Positions 34,457 through 46,128 of a stretch of 64,000 bases of DNA are shown here, one piece after another. Origin of the DNA: Manduca sexta (lineage: Eukaryota > Arthropoda > Insecta > Lepidoptera > Sphingidae); the NCBI RefSeq assembly GCF_014839805.1, contig NC_051129.1, forward strand, positions 1,426,001 to 1,490,000, in the 5' to 3' direction. Positions within the stretch are counted from its first letter, which is position 1. Every line of letters begins with the position of its first letter. The position numbers were made by a program, and so were the translations under genes. The notes beneath the pieces were generated by a model. That model made no database searches and was not told the origin of the DNA. It saw only the letters and a program-made list of their open reading frames with translations.

Positions 34457-34585
34457 GACGACTTGATACAAGTCGCAGGAACACGCTGGATGCGGGCCAC
34501 TTTCGTCAGGTTCATCTGGAAATCTTTGGGGGAGGTCTATATTCAGCAGTGGACTTTATGCGGCTGATGATGATGACGAACAACA
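34457..34585 (+). pseudogene. 3' end of an RTE-type LINE (reverse transcriptase C-terminus)
   Basis: One frame reads DDLIQVAGTRWMRAT, FVRFIWKSLGEVYIQQWT and LCG before a TGA at about 34565, the C-terminal end typical of RTE-clade endonuclease-reverse transcriptase polyproteins. A (gat)n tail (ctgatgatgatgacgaa) follows, as at the 3' end of such elements. The upstream 80 bases continue it with frame damage. This is a short 5'-truncated, non-functional copy. Confidence 0.75.
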
Positions 34586-34599
34586 GGTGATGGTGGTTT

Positions 34600-34780
34600 T
34601 ATTGAAATGAAATGAAATGATTTATTTGAATCCGTAAAATATTATACAATATTTAGATTCCGTCAATATTAACTCTACCACCAGTTTGGAAAGCATTTCT
34701 CACAAGAGACGAGCGGACAAGAAACTCTGGTGTTGCTCTTTTCAAAATCAGTTTATAATATAAATTACACGATAAAGAGA
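34600..34780. repeat. 'gacaagaaactc' interspersed repeat
   Basis: Opens with a (gaaat)n run, contains gagacgagcggacaagaaactctgg and continues to ataaagagaagaaaa. It resembles a common lepidopteran LINE 3' region on the opposite strand. Only one copy is present here. Confidence 0.4.
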
Positions 34781-35224
34781 AGAAAAAAATACAATTGTTT
34801 TTTTTATTGTTGTGTAGAGCAGTTCATTTATATGGACACAAAATAAGGAAAAAATAATTTAAAATTTCCATACGAGTACAAAATCCTTTCAGAAATCATG
34901 AAAAATTTTATTATGCTTATAATTTTTGAACAAAGTTTCTTCCCTCTTACAAATAAACTATCTTAGTACAAAGCACAGTTCTCAAGATATCACGGCACGT
35001 GACGAATTGGGCGGTCGTTGTGGAAGTTAGCAATCACTGCGCCAACACGTATTGTCGCATACATTATCATAAAGAACGTGACGTCATCTTAAACACTAGC
35101 TATAGATAGAGACTTCGTTCGCGATGAAATATTGCAGATTAATTTGGATTCTATGTTTTGTATTAATTTACGAGGAAAGTCATCATACTGATGTAATTTT
35201 GACGACGGTATAGAAATATAAATA
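34781..35224. other. Non-coding stretch
   Basis: AT-rich; no exon or repeat recognised. Confidence 0.4.
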
Positions 35225-35350
35225 GCTTTGAAATAAAATAGTTTTCGGAGTTTGTCGCCATTTTTTATAATTACAATTTTTACCGATGATTTGAAGACTG
35301 CTGCTACGGGGTGGACTGAGATGTTGGTCGTCCGAAAAGTCAAAGTTACT
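35225..35350 (-). repeat. Repeat F, decayed antisense copy
   Basis: agttttcggagtttgtcgcc, gatttgaagactgctgct and the gtcgtccgaaaagtcaaagtta end match 34170-34310. Confidence 0.5.
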
Positions 35351-35494
35351 TTTACAAGTATATGTTTTAAAATGTGACTGTTGACGGTTCGATCTACGCA
35401 AAATGAGCTCAGTGTCTTGGAGTCTGGCAGACGGTCTTTTGCGTTTCCGATTTAAGTGAATGTATAACAGGATCCCAGACTTATGCAAGCTTCC

Positions 35495-35530
35495 AACCAT
35501 CTTCCCTGATGAAATTCAGGGAAGATGGTT
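35495..35530. other. Perfect 15-bp hairpin
   Basis: aaccatcttccctga (35495-35509), a six-base loop, then its exact complement (35516-35530), followed by T-rich sequence. It is too short for a typical animal pre-miRNA. Confidence 0.7.
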
Positions 35531-35684
35531 TTTATTTTATTTTAATAGTCACGTGAATAAACCTAGACGGGGATGAGTGTTCTTTGGCAAGGATTTGTGG
35601 CTTGTCTAGTCGAAGGTAATGTTTGGGCCAAACGGACTTCCAATACGTACTTAAGACTTAACATCTACCAAATGAGTTCATCTT

Positions 35685-35830
35685 ACTATTATTATAAATG
35701 TAGATGTTTATGAAAATATTTGGTTGTTTGTTAGGAGCAGAAACTGTTGAACGGATTTAGATGAAATTTGGCACATGGATAAGCCATGCCGTGTTATGCT
35801 ATCGGCTCTTTTATGTATGTCTCTAATTTG
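35685..35830 (+). repeat. Repeat D-associated fragment
   Basis: ttattataaatgtagatgtt... gttgaacggatttagatgaaatttggcac; the same arrangement occurs at 62185-62290. Confidence 0.55.
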
Positions 35831-35960
35831 CTGATGTGCAAAATGCAGGTGCTATGTCGGGTAAGGCGACGTCATGACCAATGCCTCGTTTGTATAAAAC
35901 ATACAAGCTACAATTAAAACAAAAATCTACAAAGTTAACGTTTATATTGTTTTTATTCAG

Positions 35961-36155
35961 TATTTTCCATTGCAAGCATTAAACTCTCAAAATACAGCCG
36001 GCGTTTGCTCGTATACTCTATTAGAAGTGAAAGGCGAAAGCTTACGAATTGGATTAAATTGCTGTATACAAAATGGCTGTAAAAATTGTAGTTTAAAATG
36101 CACTCAATATTGTGAGTGTAGATTGACTAGATGTGGAAAGTGCACCACTCCCTAG
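35961..36155 (+). CDS. Possible cysteine-rich terminal exon
   Basis: An acceptor (tttttattcag, AG at 35959-35960) opens a 64-codon frame that ends in TAG at 36153-36155. The first half reads YFPLQALNSQNTAGVCSYTL and LEVKGESLRIGLN. The second half has ten cysteines in about 32 residues, in CC, C-x2-C, C-x3-C, C-x3-C-x-C and C-x4-C-x2-C spacings (CCIQNGCKNCSLKC, CECRLTRCGKC). This is a metal-binding or disulfide-rich tail of a kind seen at the C-terminus of some transposases and DNA-binding proteins. No upstream exon was found and a repeat D fragment lies just before it. It could therefore be a real last exon, the end of a transposon ORF, or chance. The codons TGT and TGC are both used and the frame is clean. 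Confidence 0.45.
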   Translation, partial: YFPLQALNSQNTAGVCSYTLLEVKGESLRIGLNCCIQNGCKNCSLKCTQYCECRLTRCGKCTTP

Positions 36156-36224
36156 GGGTTATGTTAGGGTTGGCTGCAAACCGAGTATTATTATAAAGGG
36201 ATAGGCGCCCTATTCTACTTATGG

Positions 36225-36421
36225 GCGCGAATCCATCTTTTTTGTAACTACGGGCGATCTAATCGTTCCGGAATCAGTCCCTGTATATCCGGTTCAAACA
36301 GGCCGGCATAATTGTGTCGACTGTCGAGGGGTAATCATATCATCAGTCGACATTATATTGGACCACACTCCACTTACCATCAGGTGCAGTGCAACTTTGT
36401 TGTGCCCGTATTAAAAAAAAA
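36225..36421 (+). repeat. Repeat C with poly-A tail
   Basis: aggccggcataattgtgtcg, ctccacttaccatcaggtgc and gtgcccgtatt followed by nine A residues at 36413-36421. The tail shows retroposition and gives the orientation. Confidence 0.7.
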
Positions 36422-37029
36422 CGCTAAAATACTTCAGATTGCAGCGATAATTGGCAGGTGCTTCAAATCTAACCAGCTATATCATTTTTAATATAACAAT
36501 ATCATAGAATCTAAAAATGAATGGTTTTAAAATTTGATAGCAAGTAGATTACCAACGAGTTGTGAGTATTCTCCAAGTCCCTATTGCACTGTAGGGTTGG
36601 CACTTATCCTGGATTGAACAAGATATCCCGTTTCGCTAGATGACAGGTTTCTTGTATGAGTGGGTCCCTTTGGATAGGTTCCTTGTTAAAAACATAAATT
36701 ATTTTTATTTGAATAAAAAAGATCTATAAAATTTTACAGAAATACTTTCACAAAGATATCGACAATTAGCCGACCGGTATAAGAGTCAATGACTATCTGC
36801 CTCAATCTGTCAAATGCTCAGTAAAAAAATGAAGATCATGTCAGAAATACCCTTACAGAAAAATTTAAATGTTTGCCGCTTTTTGCACTCAATATCAGCC
36901 GGAGAAAAAGAAGTGGATGTCATGGTTACACCCTGCCTAGCCCATCGGAGATAAAGGCGTGATGTATGTATGAGAAATATTTCTATAATAATTTCTTGTG
37001 TTTACGCGCATGTAAGACATTAAAATAAA
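36422..37029. other. Non-coding stretch
   Basis: Nothing recognised apart from short AT-rich runs. Confidence 0.4.
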
Positions 37030-37110
37030 AGTAATTTACGGATTTTATCCCGGTTTAATATTATAATATCTCCCGATGTTTCGAAAACTGCAGCCTTCGT
37101 AATCAGAGGG
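37030..37110 (-). repeat. Repeat F, antisense fragment
   Basis: tttacggattttatcccggt, tctcccgatgtttcgaaaac and tgcagccttcgtaatcagag match the family. Confidence 0.55.
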
Positions 37111-38389
37111 TGATAAGTTAAAATACTATATCAACAATATAGTATAAAATTTTATAAATCTTTTCACGTATAAAAAAATATTATAAATTTAAATTGAACG
37201 TAAAATAATTATCTCCGAACAGCCCTGTGAAGTCGCCATTCAATTTAAAGATTTAAAGGAAATTGAGTGGCTGAGTTGTAAGTACGTAAGACGCGTTCCT
37301 CGATCCTCTACCGTCCATCCTCGCTAAATGAAAACAATATTTATCCAGCAAATATTTGGACAGCGAATGGTAAGAAAATGTCAAGATATTGGTTCAACAG
37401 ATAGTATGTTTCTTTTGGAAACTATTTCTGGTCTGTTTGGGTTTCGTATTGATTGTTGATTCAAGTTTGATCAATCATGATGAACTTCTGCTGCTATTAT
37501 TGCGGACGAAGAGCCTTCGCCAGTCGATACAATTATGCTGGCCTATTGTTGTAGATGTCTTAAATCGTAAACTAAATTATTCATCATTTTGACTATATTC
37601 TTCTTTAATGTGTTTTGGCGCCAGTGGATAAAAGTCCATATAGACAATATACCGTATTATTTCTAGTCAAAATAAAACCAAACAATTGTGAGAATTTAGC
37701 CCAATTATTACTTCGACGAATTTTACATTGTTACACGCATATAATCAAAGCAGTCTTGTGTATCCATAAGTTTATGTACGTACGTATTCATTATATTTTA
37801 GGTATTAATGTTACCCACGTCCAGTGTAGAAGGTAATTGTCTAAGTTGTGTGGCTCGCTGTCTATTCAATACGCGAACTAACGACGCAAGACCGCATTTG
37901 GAATCGACTATTAAAATATAAGAAATATTTTATTAAGGGCCGATTTTAATAAAAGAAAACATTGGTGAACTAAATTACAACATGGCAAAAATGTATTTTG
38001 ACATAGTGTTAATTAATGAAACCACATATTTGTACCTTTGCTAACTTTGTTCCAAAAATTATCCATGAATAATGAATATTTATATCTCATATATGCCAAT
38101 ATATCGACAGTTGAAAGGATAATTGACTTAGCGACATTATTTTTTCAAAAATTTATAACTACGCAAAAACATAGTAAAAACCACTGATTTTAAATATGAA
38201 TGAAAGTAAATGTCGAAAAAAATTCGTATATTATTTGTTATAGAACCAAAACAAACTGCTCTTAAATTTACGAACCATATAAATATGCGCTATCAAATAG
38301 TGGCGAAGGGTGAAATTTTTGAAAGGTAACATCAACATCGCGACCAATTTAACAGAAAAAAAACTTAGACAAAAGTATAATAATAATAA
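37111..38389. other. Non-coding stretch with traces of repeats
   Basis: A fragment of antisense repeat C lies at about 37505-37555 (cgccagtcgatacaattatg). 37990-38050 (tttgacatag... aatgaaaccacatat) resembles the left end of the TIR element at 47787, so a decayed relative may lie here. No gene is supported. Confidence 0.4.
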
Positions 38390-38522
38390 TATAATAATAT
38401 AGCCTTTTATTCAGAGCCTACAATTATATAAAAGAGAAATACATGAAAAAACACTTAAATATTAGTGCTATGCTTAATCTAGTCTTTTATTTGGAGTTTT
38501 CATATTTTTTGAAAATGTGTTT

Positions 38523-38720
38523 GCCAGTCGGCAAAGGCCTCCTCCAACCTTTTCCACTCGCGTTTTTCTTAGGCCACTCTGTTCCAAGTGACGCCTGCCA
38601 CTTGCCTGATGTCATCGTCCCATCTTTTTCGTGGTCTTCCTCTTTTCCTTTTTCCCTCTCTTGGATACCATCGCGTCACATTTTTGCTCCAAGACAAACG
38701 TATATAAACCTATAAAGGAA
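38523..38720 (-). pseudogene. Fragment of an RTE-type LINE reverse transcriptase
   Basis: On the minus strand one frame reads SKNVTRWYPREGKRKRGRPR followed by KRWDDDIRQVAGVTWNRVA, a stop, then EKREWKRLEEAFADW. The R-W-Y-P-R, GRPRKRW-DD and W-LEEAF pieces are characteristic of the C-terminal region of RTE-clade LINE polyproteins. The in-frame stop and lack of upstream sequence show a dead 5'-truncated copy. The 3' tail runs left to the (ata)n region at 38380-38400. Confidence 0.8.
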
Positions 38721-39266
38721 GCCGGTAGTAATCGGGTTGTATGCACGCTTCTGCTATCAAATCTGCTATCAAAAGATCAGGAACTTTATGTTTAGGATTT
38801 AATATCGTGCCCTACTTAACCTCTCAATTCGTGTCTGTAATAGTTGGTAAGTAATAAGCAAATGCGGACGTTACGAACCGCGAACAAAAGAGGCTCGCGT
38901 ATACCTTACGTACGATGCATAACGTTAAGCCACATTCTGCCAGAACTGAGCTTTTCCATAATGAAACCAACGTCAGAGATGTTTTTAGGGATCGCGTAGA
39001 CTATCAAATGTTTTAAATAAGACAACATTGGGAATATATGAAAATGGCCGAATGGTGTGTTGAAACAATTGGTAAAATGAATACCTAATTTGTGTAATAT
39101 CGCTTTAGTACTGTATCTGTTATGGTATTATATATGTATGCTAATATTATACAGCTAAAGAGTTTGTTTGTTTTAACGCGCTGTTCTCCGGAAAGTAGAC
39201 TTGGGTTTTGAACCGTGACCTTTAATCTCGGCATTCAATTCATTTTTAACTTCTTTTATGTTGCTT
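38721..39266. other. Non-coding stretch
   Basis: A repeat D-type trace occurs at about 39150-39185 (taaagagtttgtttgttttaacgcgct). Otherwise nothing. Confidence 0.4.
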
Positions 39267-39540
39267 TAAATGACGTGACGGGCTTGACGACGGTAAAAAC
39301 ATTAATCGCCCTTAATCAGTAGAAAATCCTTGAATTACAAAGTATTGTTTGGTATTCCACTGCGCTCGCCGTCCTAAAACATGAGCTGTTAAGTCTCATT
39401 ATGTCCAGTAGATACACTGGCTACAATTTCCTTCAAACCGGAACACAACAGTGACTACATACTGCTGCTTGACGGCAGAAACAGACATCGCGGTACCTAC
39501 CCAGGCGGACTCTCATATGGGACACCTACCACCAGTAAAC
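39267..39540 (+). repeat. Interspersed repeat B
   Basis: aatgacgtgacgggcttgac through gtattgtttggtattccact to acctaccaccagtaaac. Confidence 0.75.
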
Positions 39541-39959
39541 AAACTACGTTAATAAGTTTGGTTTAACACGCTAGCTGCACCTACAGGCGTTAATTATACA
39601 ACCTATGCCATTCGATAACACGTGCCGAGCCTCCGAAATGATGTTTACTTTGAAAACAAAACACGGTGCTCCATGATATTGATCTGTTTGAGAGCCTTGT
39701 ATTGCTGTAACGTGTCCATAGAAAATTAATTAATATAAAGCATTTATCGAGGGTTCTAGCCAGGATTACTGCCATTATTCGGAGAACCAAAGAAAAACAC
39801 GGTTATACCGTCATCACGTTTAACCGGAAGAGAGCGGAAAATCATACGTCATTGACAACGTCAAAACTGTGTTGCCAGATGGCATATGTACCAATATATT
39901 TAGTAAATTACGATACTAAATGATTTTTATGCTGTTAATCTGTTTACTAACTAATGCTT

Positions 39960-40330
39960 GTGTGGCGGTACAATTAGTGCATACACCACCATCTCAACAT
40001 CGCCGGAACTGCAAGACGATCGATGCGTTGACATAACTGTAGTGATAACAACAGCAATCACGATAGATGGCGACAGACGATCCTGGATTACGCTTGCACA
40101 ATTTGAGCGATGCGTTGCATATATACCATCTCCGAATAGGAACCGTCGGAGGAGCCGCAGCCGGTCAGGCGCAACATCTGCCTGACTGGAAATCTTCCCC
40201 TTTCATAGAGGAACATCTCTTCCTCTATAGCAGTGTCTACCTTTACGCCGCTACACTAGCATCACCCATTATCAAAAATCGGTCCTGGCTGCAGCCTAAG
40301 GGTGACAGCGGGTAAGGGAGTGGCATTTTC
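39960..40330. other. GC-richer unclassified block
   Basis: Two overlapping open frames (39958-40185 and 40067-40315) and a clear rise in GC. One frame reads MATDDPGLRLHNLSDALHIY but no domain is recognised. It lies directly before repeat I and may be an internal part of the same transposable element. Confidence 0.35.
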
Positions 40331-40369
40331 AAAATAGGGATAGCACAGTTGCAGGGACTATTACTCCCG

Positions 40370-40565
40370 CAATATAGGCACATGAACGCAAGACATATGA
40401 GGCGGGACTGTATACGCTCTCCCGCCCTCACACCTACCACTACAACTCCTGTAAGCCAGGATCAGCAGTGGCAGGCATTTTATGACACCGAGCGGTGAAG
40501 CTCGGCGAGTCTCAGGGAACACTAATTTGTCTTTATCCCACAACGAAATTAATCAAATAGAAAGA
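40370..40565 (+). repeat. Repeat I, copy 1
   Basis: Contains tctcccgccctcacacctac, gtaagccaggatcagcagtgg and cacaacgaaattaatcaaatag. The reverse complement occurs at 45950-46128. Confidence 0.65.
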
Positions 40566-41119
40566 TAGGAAATATTAATTGTAAAAGAGGGGACTGTAGT
40601 GTGATATTAAACGTTCTTTAACGTTATTAACTTATGTTGCGCTTATATTATAAAATAGATTTAAGTAAATATACCCCAGTTACTAATTAGCAGTCGTTGA
40701 GTTCTTATTTACCTTGGAAATCTAACTCCGCACCGTACAGAACGAACTGAATTACCTATGTTTAGGAAAGTATAAATCCGCTGCTGATTATCAAATATAA
40801 ATGACTGAATAGTAATCATTTTTATGCTAAAAATGAGCGAGATCTGAGGTAACAAACATACAAAAAAAAAAATTCACGTCGAATTGAAAACCTCCTCCTT
40901 TTTTTGAAGTCGGTTAAAAAAATGTTAGTTTGTGGAAAGTGAAAGTGTTTTACTAATTAACACAATAACTATAGAAGGGGTATTTGGCGAAGACTAAATC
41001 TGGGTTGACATTTAGGCTTTTACTTGTTCAGAGACGGGAATTTCACGTTTCAAAGGCAATTTGCGTATAAAAATAAATATCGTACATATAATATATAAAT
41101 AATATAATATATTAAAATC

Positions 41120-41397
41120 ATCTCTACTAATGATTAAACCTTAAGTTCACCTTGCCGGCCTAGTTTGGATTGGCAGACTTCACATACCTCAAAAATTCTT
41201 ATACATGCAAACTTTCTCAGCAGAATTTGTCATATATGCAGGTTTCCTCACGATGTTTTTCTTCAGCGTTAAAGCAAGCGATAATTAATAAAGAATACAC
41301 ACATAACTTAGGAATGTCAGAAGTGCGTGGTCTTGAGTTTTGGACCTGCGGAAATTCGTTTTATCCGTTCCACTCCCAACCAGGGTATCTTTGCTTT
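41120..41397 (-). repeat. SINE family A, decayed
   Basis: Antisense copy with many changes: ccggcctagtttggattggc, gcaggtttcctcacgatgtt and the head side tttggacctgcggaaattcg. A short internal duplication (gcaaactttctcagcagaatttgtc) is present. Confidence 0.65.
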
Positions 41398-41740
41398 TTA
41401 CATGAAATTATAGCTTAATTCTAACTTTCAACCTAAAACCATAACCGAGAGAAACAATTTTCCAATAAAAACAAATATTATTCGTGAGAATTCATACTGT
41501 GAAACCCAAAGCGAAACAAAAATGCATCCTGGATATAAAATATAACTCGTCAATTATTGTCGATCAAAAAACGTTTCAAACACTGCGCAGCGTTTTATTA
41601 CAGTTTTTTGATACGTAGCGTTCACGTGCAGTTCATGCTTTATTTATAAAACTGGAAACGAATTTTGTTTTGGTGAATTTTTGAATAGTTCAATTTTGAC
41701 GTTTCTTTGATTTTTTGAGGGGTACAAAAGCATTTGTTTT

Positions 41741-41879
41741 TCTACCAGTAGTTACACTGGCTACAATGTTCATCAAAACGGAACATAACAGTGACTACAC
41801 ACTGCTGCTTGGCGGCAGAAATAAAAATTGCGGTGGTACCTACACAGGTGGACTCTTATGAGAGACCTACCACCAGTAA
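41741..41879 (+). repeat. Repeat B, 3' half
   Basis: accagtagttacactggcta through gcttggcggcagaaataaaa to gagacctaccaccagtaat. Confidence 0.7.
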
Positions 41880-41990
41880 TGGAAACGAAATACAAAACTA
41901 TCGTCATTACTAATTTATACTTGAAAAAATATTTGTACTTAATTAATCAAAGTCTGATTTACTGACATCGGCAGCATTTTTTATTTCAAC

Positions 41991-42403
41991 CCCTCCTAGC
42001 CGAATTTCGACCACGGCGGCCAATCTCAACGGAGATCAGTCACCTGGCTGATCTCCGTTGAGATTGGCTGCCGTGTTGCGGTACCTACGCAGGATATATT
42101 ATTATAATGCACAAGTGTGTGCGCAATACACAGGAGCACTCTCTGTTCATTCTCATAGTTCGGTGAGACGACAAGACAACATTACCGGAGAGAGATCAGG
42201 CGCAGGACCAACGGCTTTACGTGCTTTCCGAGGGCACGGGGGTATCACACCGCCAACTTCCTGACTCCGAGCTCCGACTGAGTAATTTTTAAGATGGAAA
42301 AACTCAATCACAATTATTTTCGGCGGACCCAAGATTCGAACCCAGGACCTCAGCGCGGTAGCCGTACTTCTACCATGTACAATTACAACTACGCCACCGA
42401 GGC
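41991..42403 (-). repeat. tRNA-type SINE, family T, full length, with foldback
   Basis: On the minus strand it starts near TGGCGTAGTTGTAATTGTAC with a GGTTCGAATCTT B box, as in the + copy at 17031. Its 3' end carries the 28-bp foldback at 42012-42075. Confidence 0.8.
42012..42075. repeat. 28-bp inverted repeat (foldback)
   Basis: 42012-42039 and 42048-42075 are reverse complements with one mismatch, around an 8-base loop (tcacctgg). The arms consist of the SINE T end sequence (caatctcaacggagatcag). Confidence 0.85.
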
Positions 42404-42865
42404 ATTTTTATTTATTAAATAATAATCAATACTAATTTAAAACGCAAACCCTCCACAGTTTCGTCACGCAGAGCCAGTCTGTTCCCGCCCATCGCCGCCT
42501 ACGTCTAAACCTTGACATTTTACCTGTTAGTTGAGTTCTTTGCCTTTTATGGCCACCCGTCGGCCAATATTTGCTTAGGCCGAGTGACTTCTTAGTTTTT
42601 ACTAACATCCTAAAATGTAAGGGTTCGGTTTTTTCATAAATATGAGTGTTTTTAGATGTCCCATGTGAGTATCGCGACAGATGTGTTTTTATTATTCAGT
42701 TTTAATAAAATGGTGATGATTTGTTTTTTTATATATTATATAAGCGATTCGCCTAGCTTTACACGGGTAGTAGAGCATATATTCCATTTTTAATTATATA
42801 CATAAACCTTCCCCTTGAATTAGTCCGTCTAATAATGAAAACAGTATGTATTAAAATCTTTGACA

Positions 42866-43048
42866 TTGTAGCCAGTGTAACTACTGGACATAATGAGACT
42901 TAACATCTAGTGTCAGGATGGCGTGCGCAGTGGAATACCAAACAATACTTTGTAATTCAAGGTGTTGGATGGTGTTGCTACTGTTTATGTGCGGTTGTAT
43001 CGCTTACCATCAGACGAACAGCAAGCTCGTCTCGTCATTCAAAGCGAA
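42866..43048 (-). repeat. Repeat B, antisense
   Basis: cattgtagccagtgtaacta, ggaataccaaacaatactttg and aagctcgtctcgtcattcaa. Confidence 0.75.
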
Positions 43049-43672
43049 AAAAAATTACCGAATAGATTTTCATATAGATTTCACCAATAGACTGATTCAA
43101 GAGGAAGGTTTATATTGTATACTTCATTAATGTTTTGTACAACAGAAAAACATTAAAGCTAATATGCTCTGCTACCCATGCGAAGTCTCGCGTCGCAAAT
43201 TAACATAATGTTAGACATAAATCACGCTCATTGGTATTATCTATAATCCCTGTGATTTGGGAACAAGTTAATCTATCTGGTATTTACGAATACAGTTCAT
43301 TAGAATATGTACATAAACACACGAGGATTACTGAATAGGGACTAGGGAATGGTGAGTCGTTGGAAATAAATTATTACTCGGCCCTATTTAAATTATCGGT
43401 ATCTGGTGAACTATGTACCTTTTCCCTTCGATCTCGTATCTCTGTATTGTAATGTAGTATTTAAAATACCACGTCTCTCATAAAACATCTGTTATGCAAA
43501 ATCGGATACCCGAGATTTGATCTCAGGCCTATACTTGGTGACCTATGTTCAATCTGTGACCTTTGACCTCTGATCTTACGAGATCTAATTTGTGAAATCC
43601 AGCATACAATAAGCTACATGAATTATAGTATACTACTATAACTGGCAAACATTTCCTTTCCTATTAAACAAT

Positions 43673-43815
43673 TGAATGACGAAACGAACGAATTTGTCTG
43701 GTGGTAGGCAACATGGATGCTTATAGGACAATAGTAACATTATCCAAAAAATCTAATTACAAAGCACTTTCTGGCTGCACTAGTATTTGTAAGACTTAAG
43801 AAGTCTCATAACGTC
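43673..43815 (+). repeat. Repeat B, strongly diverged
   Basis: gaatgacgaaacgaacgaat and ggtggtaggcaacatggatg keep the order of the family. Confidence 0.45.
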
Positions 43816-43859
43816 CTATAACATAATAATATTTAACGCTACCTTGCTGCAAGAATAGA

Positions 43860-44165
43860 CAATACCAAGGTACCTACTCGCGGTCTCGGGGCCGTCCCGT
43901 ATGCACCGAATGAGGTCACCGTGGATTTTAGTTGGTATGCCGGTGTATGGTATACAGGGGTTAGGGACTCGGTCCAATGCTTGGATGATGTTATACTCCC
44001 GAGTGTCGACATTGGGCCGTAAGACCAATGAAACCAACATAACCATTCCACTCACCCTCCAAGTGGTGGTAGCAATAACGCGTTCTATGCCTGCGAAAAA
44101 GAAGGCACCTACTCGCGGTCTCCAGCAATCTATAGAACTGCTACCTTATCTAGGTGATGCCTCGG
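43860..44165. repeat. Interspersed repeat E, copy 2
   Basis: Shares tggattttagttggtatgcc, gggactcggtccaatgcttg and ggtagcaataacgcgtt with 25061-25268. A 'ctactcgcggtctc' piece appears on both sides (43876 and 44109), suggesting a direct repeat around it. Confidence 0.55.
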
Positions 44166-45247
44166 TCATAGCTTAAATCACGTTTATTTCCCAGAATCAT
44201 GGTTGCAGTGCCTTTAAATATGTCTTTCAAACCTTGCTGAATCTGAACATCAAACCCTACGTAGTATAGGTACAATAGCACTAAACCAATGTTACTCATT
44301 ACACAACAGTACATACAATCCTTGCCAAATTGGAGTCAATGTACTGGATATCTTAATTGGGAAACTCTACATTTGATCATGTATGTAGGTCACGTGAGAT
44401 TATTTCCTGATTGAATTACATTATAGCAGCATGGGCGTACCTAGGGGGAGTAGTGGCGGAATGTACAGTGAGCGATGCTCATCCTACGAACGTCTTTGCC
44501 TGCCATGATAAAAGCCTTGTGTGGTGCAAACCTTTTGTTAAATTTGGACCTTTTTTGCCTCCCACCAGCTGCCCTCCTAGAGAAACCACAGCGACGCCAA
44601 TGCATAGCAGTTACTAGTCTGGGTGTTGATTGTAACTGCAGGTGCTAATATATTGTATACTGTACCTTACAATAAGTATAAAGCATAAGAAAATTATTTG
44701 TCGATCAAATGTTTATATCTTAGTAGTAGCTATAATTTTGTCATGTTCGAATTGCGTTTTTAAATCCTTACTTAAAACATCAAATATTATATTTCTTTAA
44801 ACCATTTTGTGGTTATATTTTCAAAGGACATGCAACATCGATAAAGTCAAAACACGTAGCAATAAATTTCGAACCCAAAACCATTTTTTCCTCCAACTCC
44901 ATTAGAATCTAAGAAAATCTGAGAAAAAGTATCATTAACCATTAATCTTTCGTAACAACGTTAAAAGCCCCCCATAATTCACAATATCGTGCCGCACAAC
45001 GTAATTTAGAGACCACAAATTCTATGGGACCTTTTAGATGCTTTGGACATCATTTGTAACTAAAATTTACATTTATTAACATGAGTATATTAATGTTTGT
45101 AAGAAAAATACATTTATCTATACTGAAAATAAAAACTGTTCAAGTTTTTCGATGAAAGTTAATTTAATATTTTCGTTTTATCGTGATACTAACTTTAATT
45201 TTTATAAGATCTAGTATTACAAACACACATCACGTATTTATCCCTGA
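44166..45247. other. Non-coding stretch
   Basis: 44430-44610 is GC-richer (catgggcgtacctaggggga... acagcgacgccaatgcatag), with loosely inverted ends, and may be a small repeat. The remainder is AT-rich. Confidence 0.4.
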
Positions 45248-45375
45248 AAGGGTATGCAGTGGCGCAACCAGGGGATCCACTTTTCGTTAAGTGTGTTTCG
45301 TCCCATGATGTGATAGAGGGCGAGCCTGTCGCCTATCACAAATTCCTGACTCCTCGATGATACTGAGTAGAAAAA
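45248..45375 (-). repeat. SINE S2, 3' part, antisense
   Basis: The reverse complement contains GGTTGCGCCACTGCAT, GATAGGCGACAGGCTCGCCC and CAGGAATTTGTG, matching the body of 12667-12925. Confidence 0.7.
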
Positions 45376-45949
45376 ACAAATATTATATAATTATTATGTA
45401 GTATTAAACAGTTCAAAAATATAGTCCCGATGCAGTCTACAGAAATATTCTTGTCTTTACAGGAGTAGGTATAACGACTGATTAACTTCGCATATTCTTA
45501 TCTCTTTAATCAGTTTAGCCTAGACAGTATATTACTTAATCCCTATCCAGCCAAAATGAACACTAGCACCTTACAAATACGACTCCCACGCAAAATCCCG
45601 TTCCCTTGCAATTAATTTACCGTAAAGAGATTATGTCTAAATTACATTTTTGAGGGAGAAATTGAACAGCTAATAGGGTATTAGAGAAGCCTCCATGTAT
45701 AATTAAGATCCTCTTGCCACAAAAGAATATTTTGATTGATTCATTCGATGTTTTTCCGTTCCGATAACTGAATATTTATGAGATATCCATGCGGTGTTCT
45801 TGTTTTGTATACATAGATTTTATCGGTTTTTATTATTCTACATAGTTATATTTCTACATGGGCTTATCTAGTTGTAAACATCCCTATCCTTGAGGTTAAA
45901 ATGCCTCCTTGGTTAATTACTTTGTCTCCCGCTTTGCTATGGAGGGAAC
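45376..45949. other. Non-coding stretch
   Basis: Nothing recognised. Confidence 0.4.
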
Positions 45950-46128
45950 TGGACAATTAATATTTCCAAATCCTCCCTATCTTTCTATTTGATTAAGTTC
46001 GTTGTGGGATAAAGACAAATTAGTGTTCCCTGAGACTTGCCGCTTCACTGCTCAGTGTCATAAAATGCGTGCCACTGCTGATCCTGGCTTACAGGAGTTG
46101 TAGTGGTGGCTGTGAGGGCGGGAAAATC
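45950..46128 (-). repeat. Repeat I, copy 2, antisense
   Basis: ctatttgattaagttcgttg, gtgttccctgagacttgccg and atcctggcttacaggagttgt are the complement of 40370-40565. Confidence 0.65.

Noticed and set aside
40067..40315. 82-residue frame in a GC-richer block
   Set aside because: No family likeness or splice support and it abuts a dispersed repeat, so it is reported only as an unclassified block.
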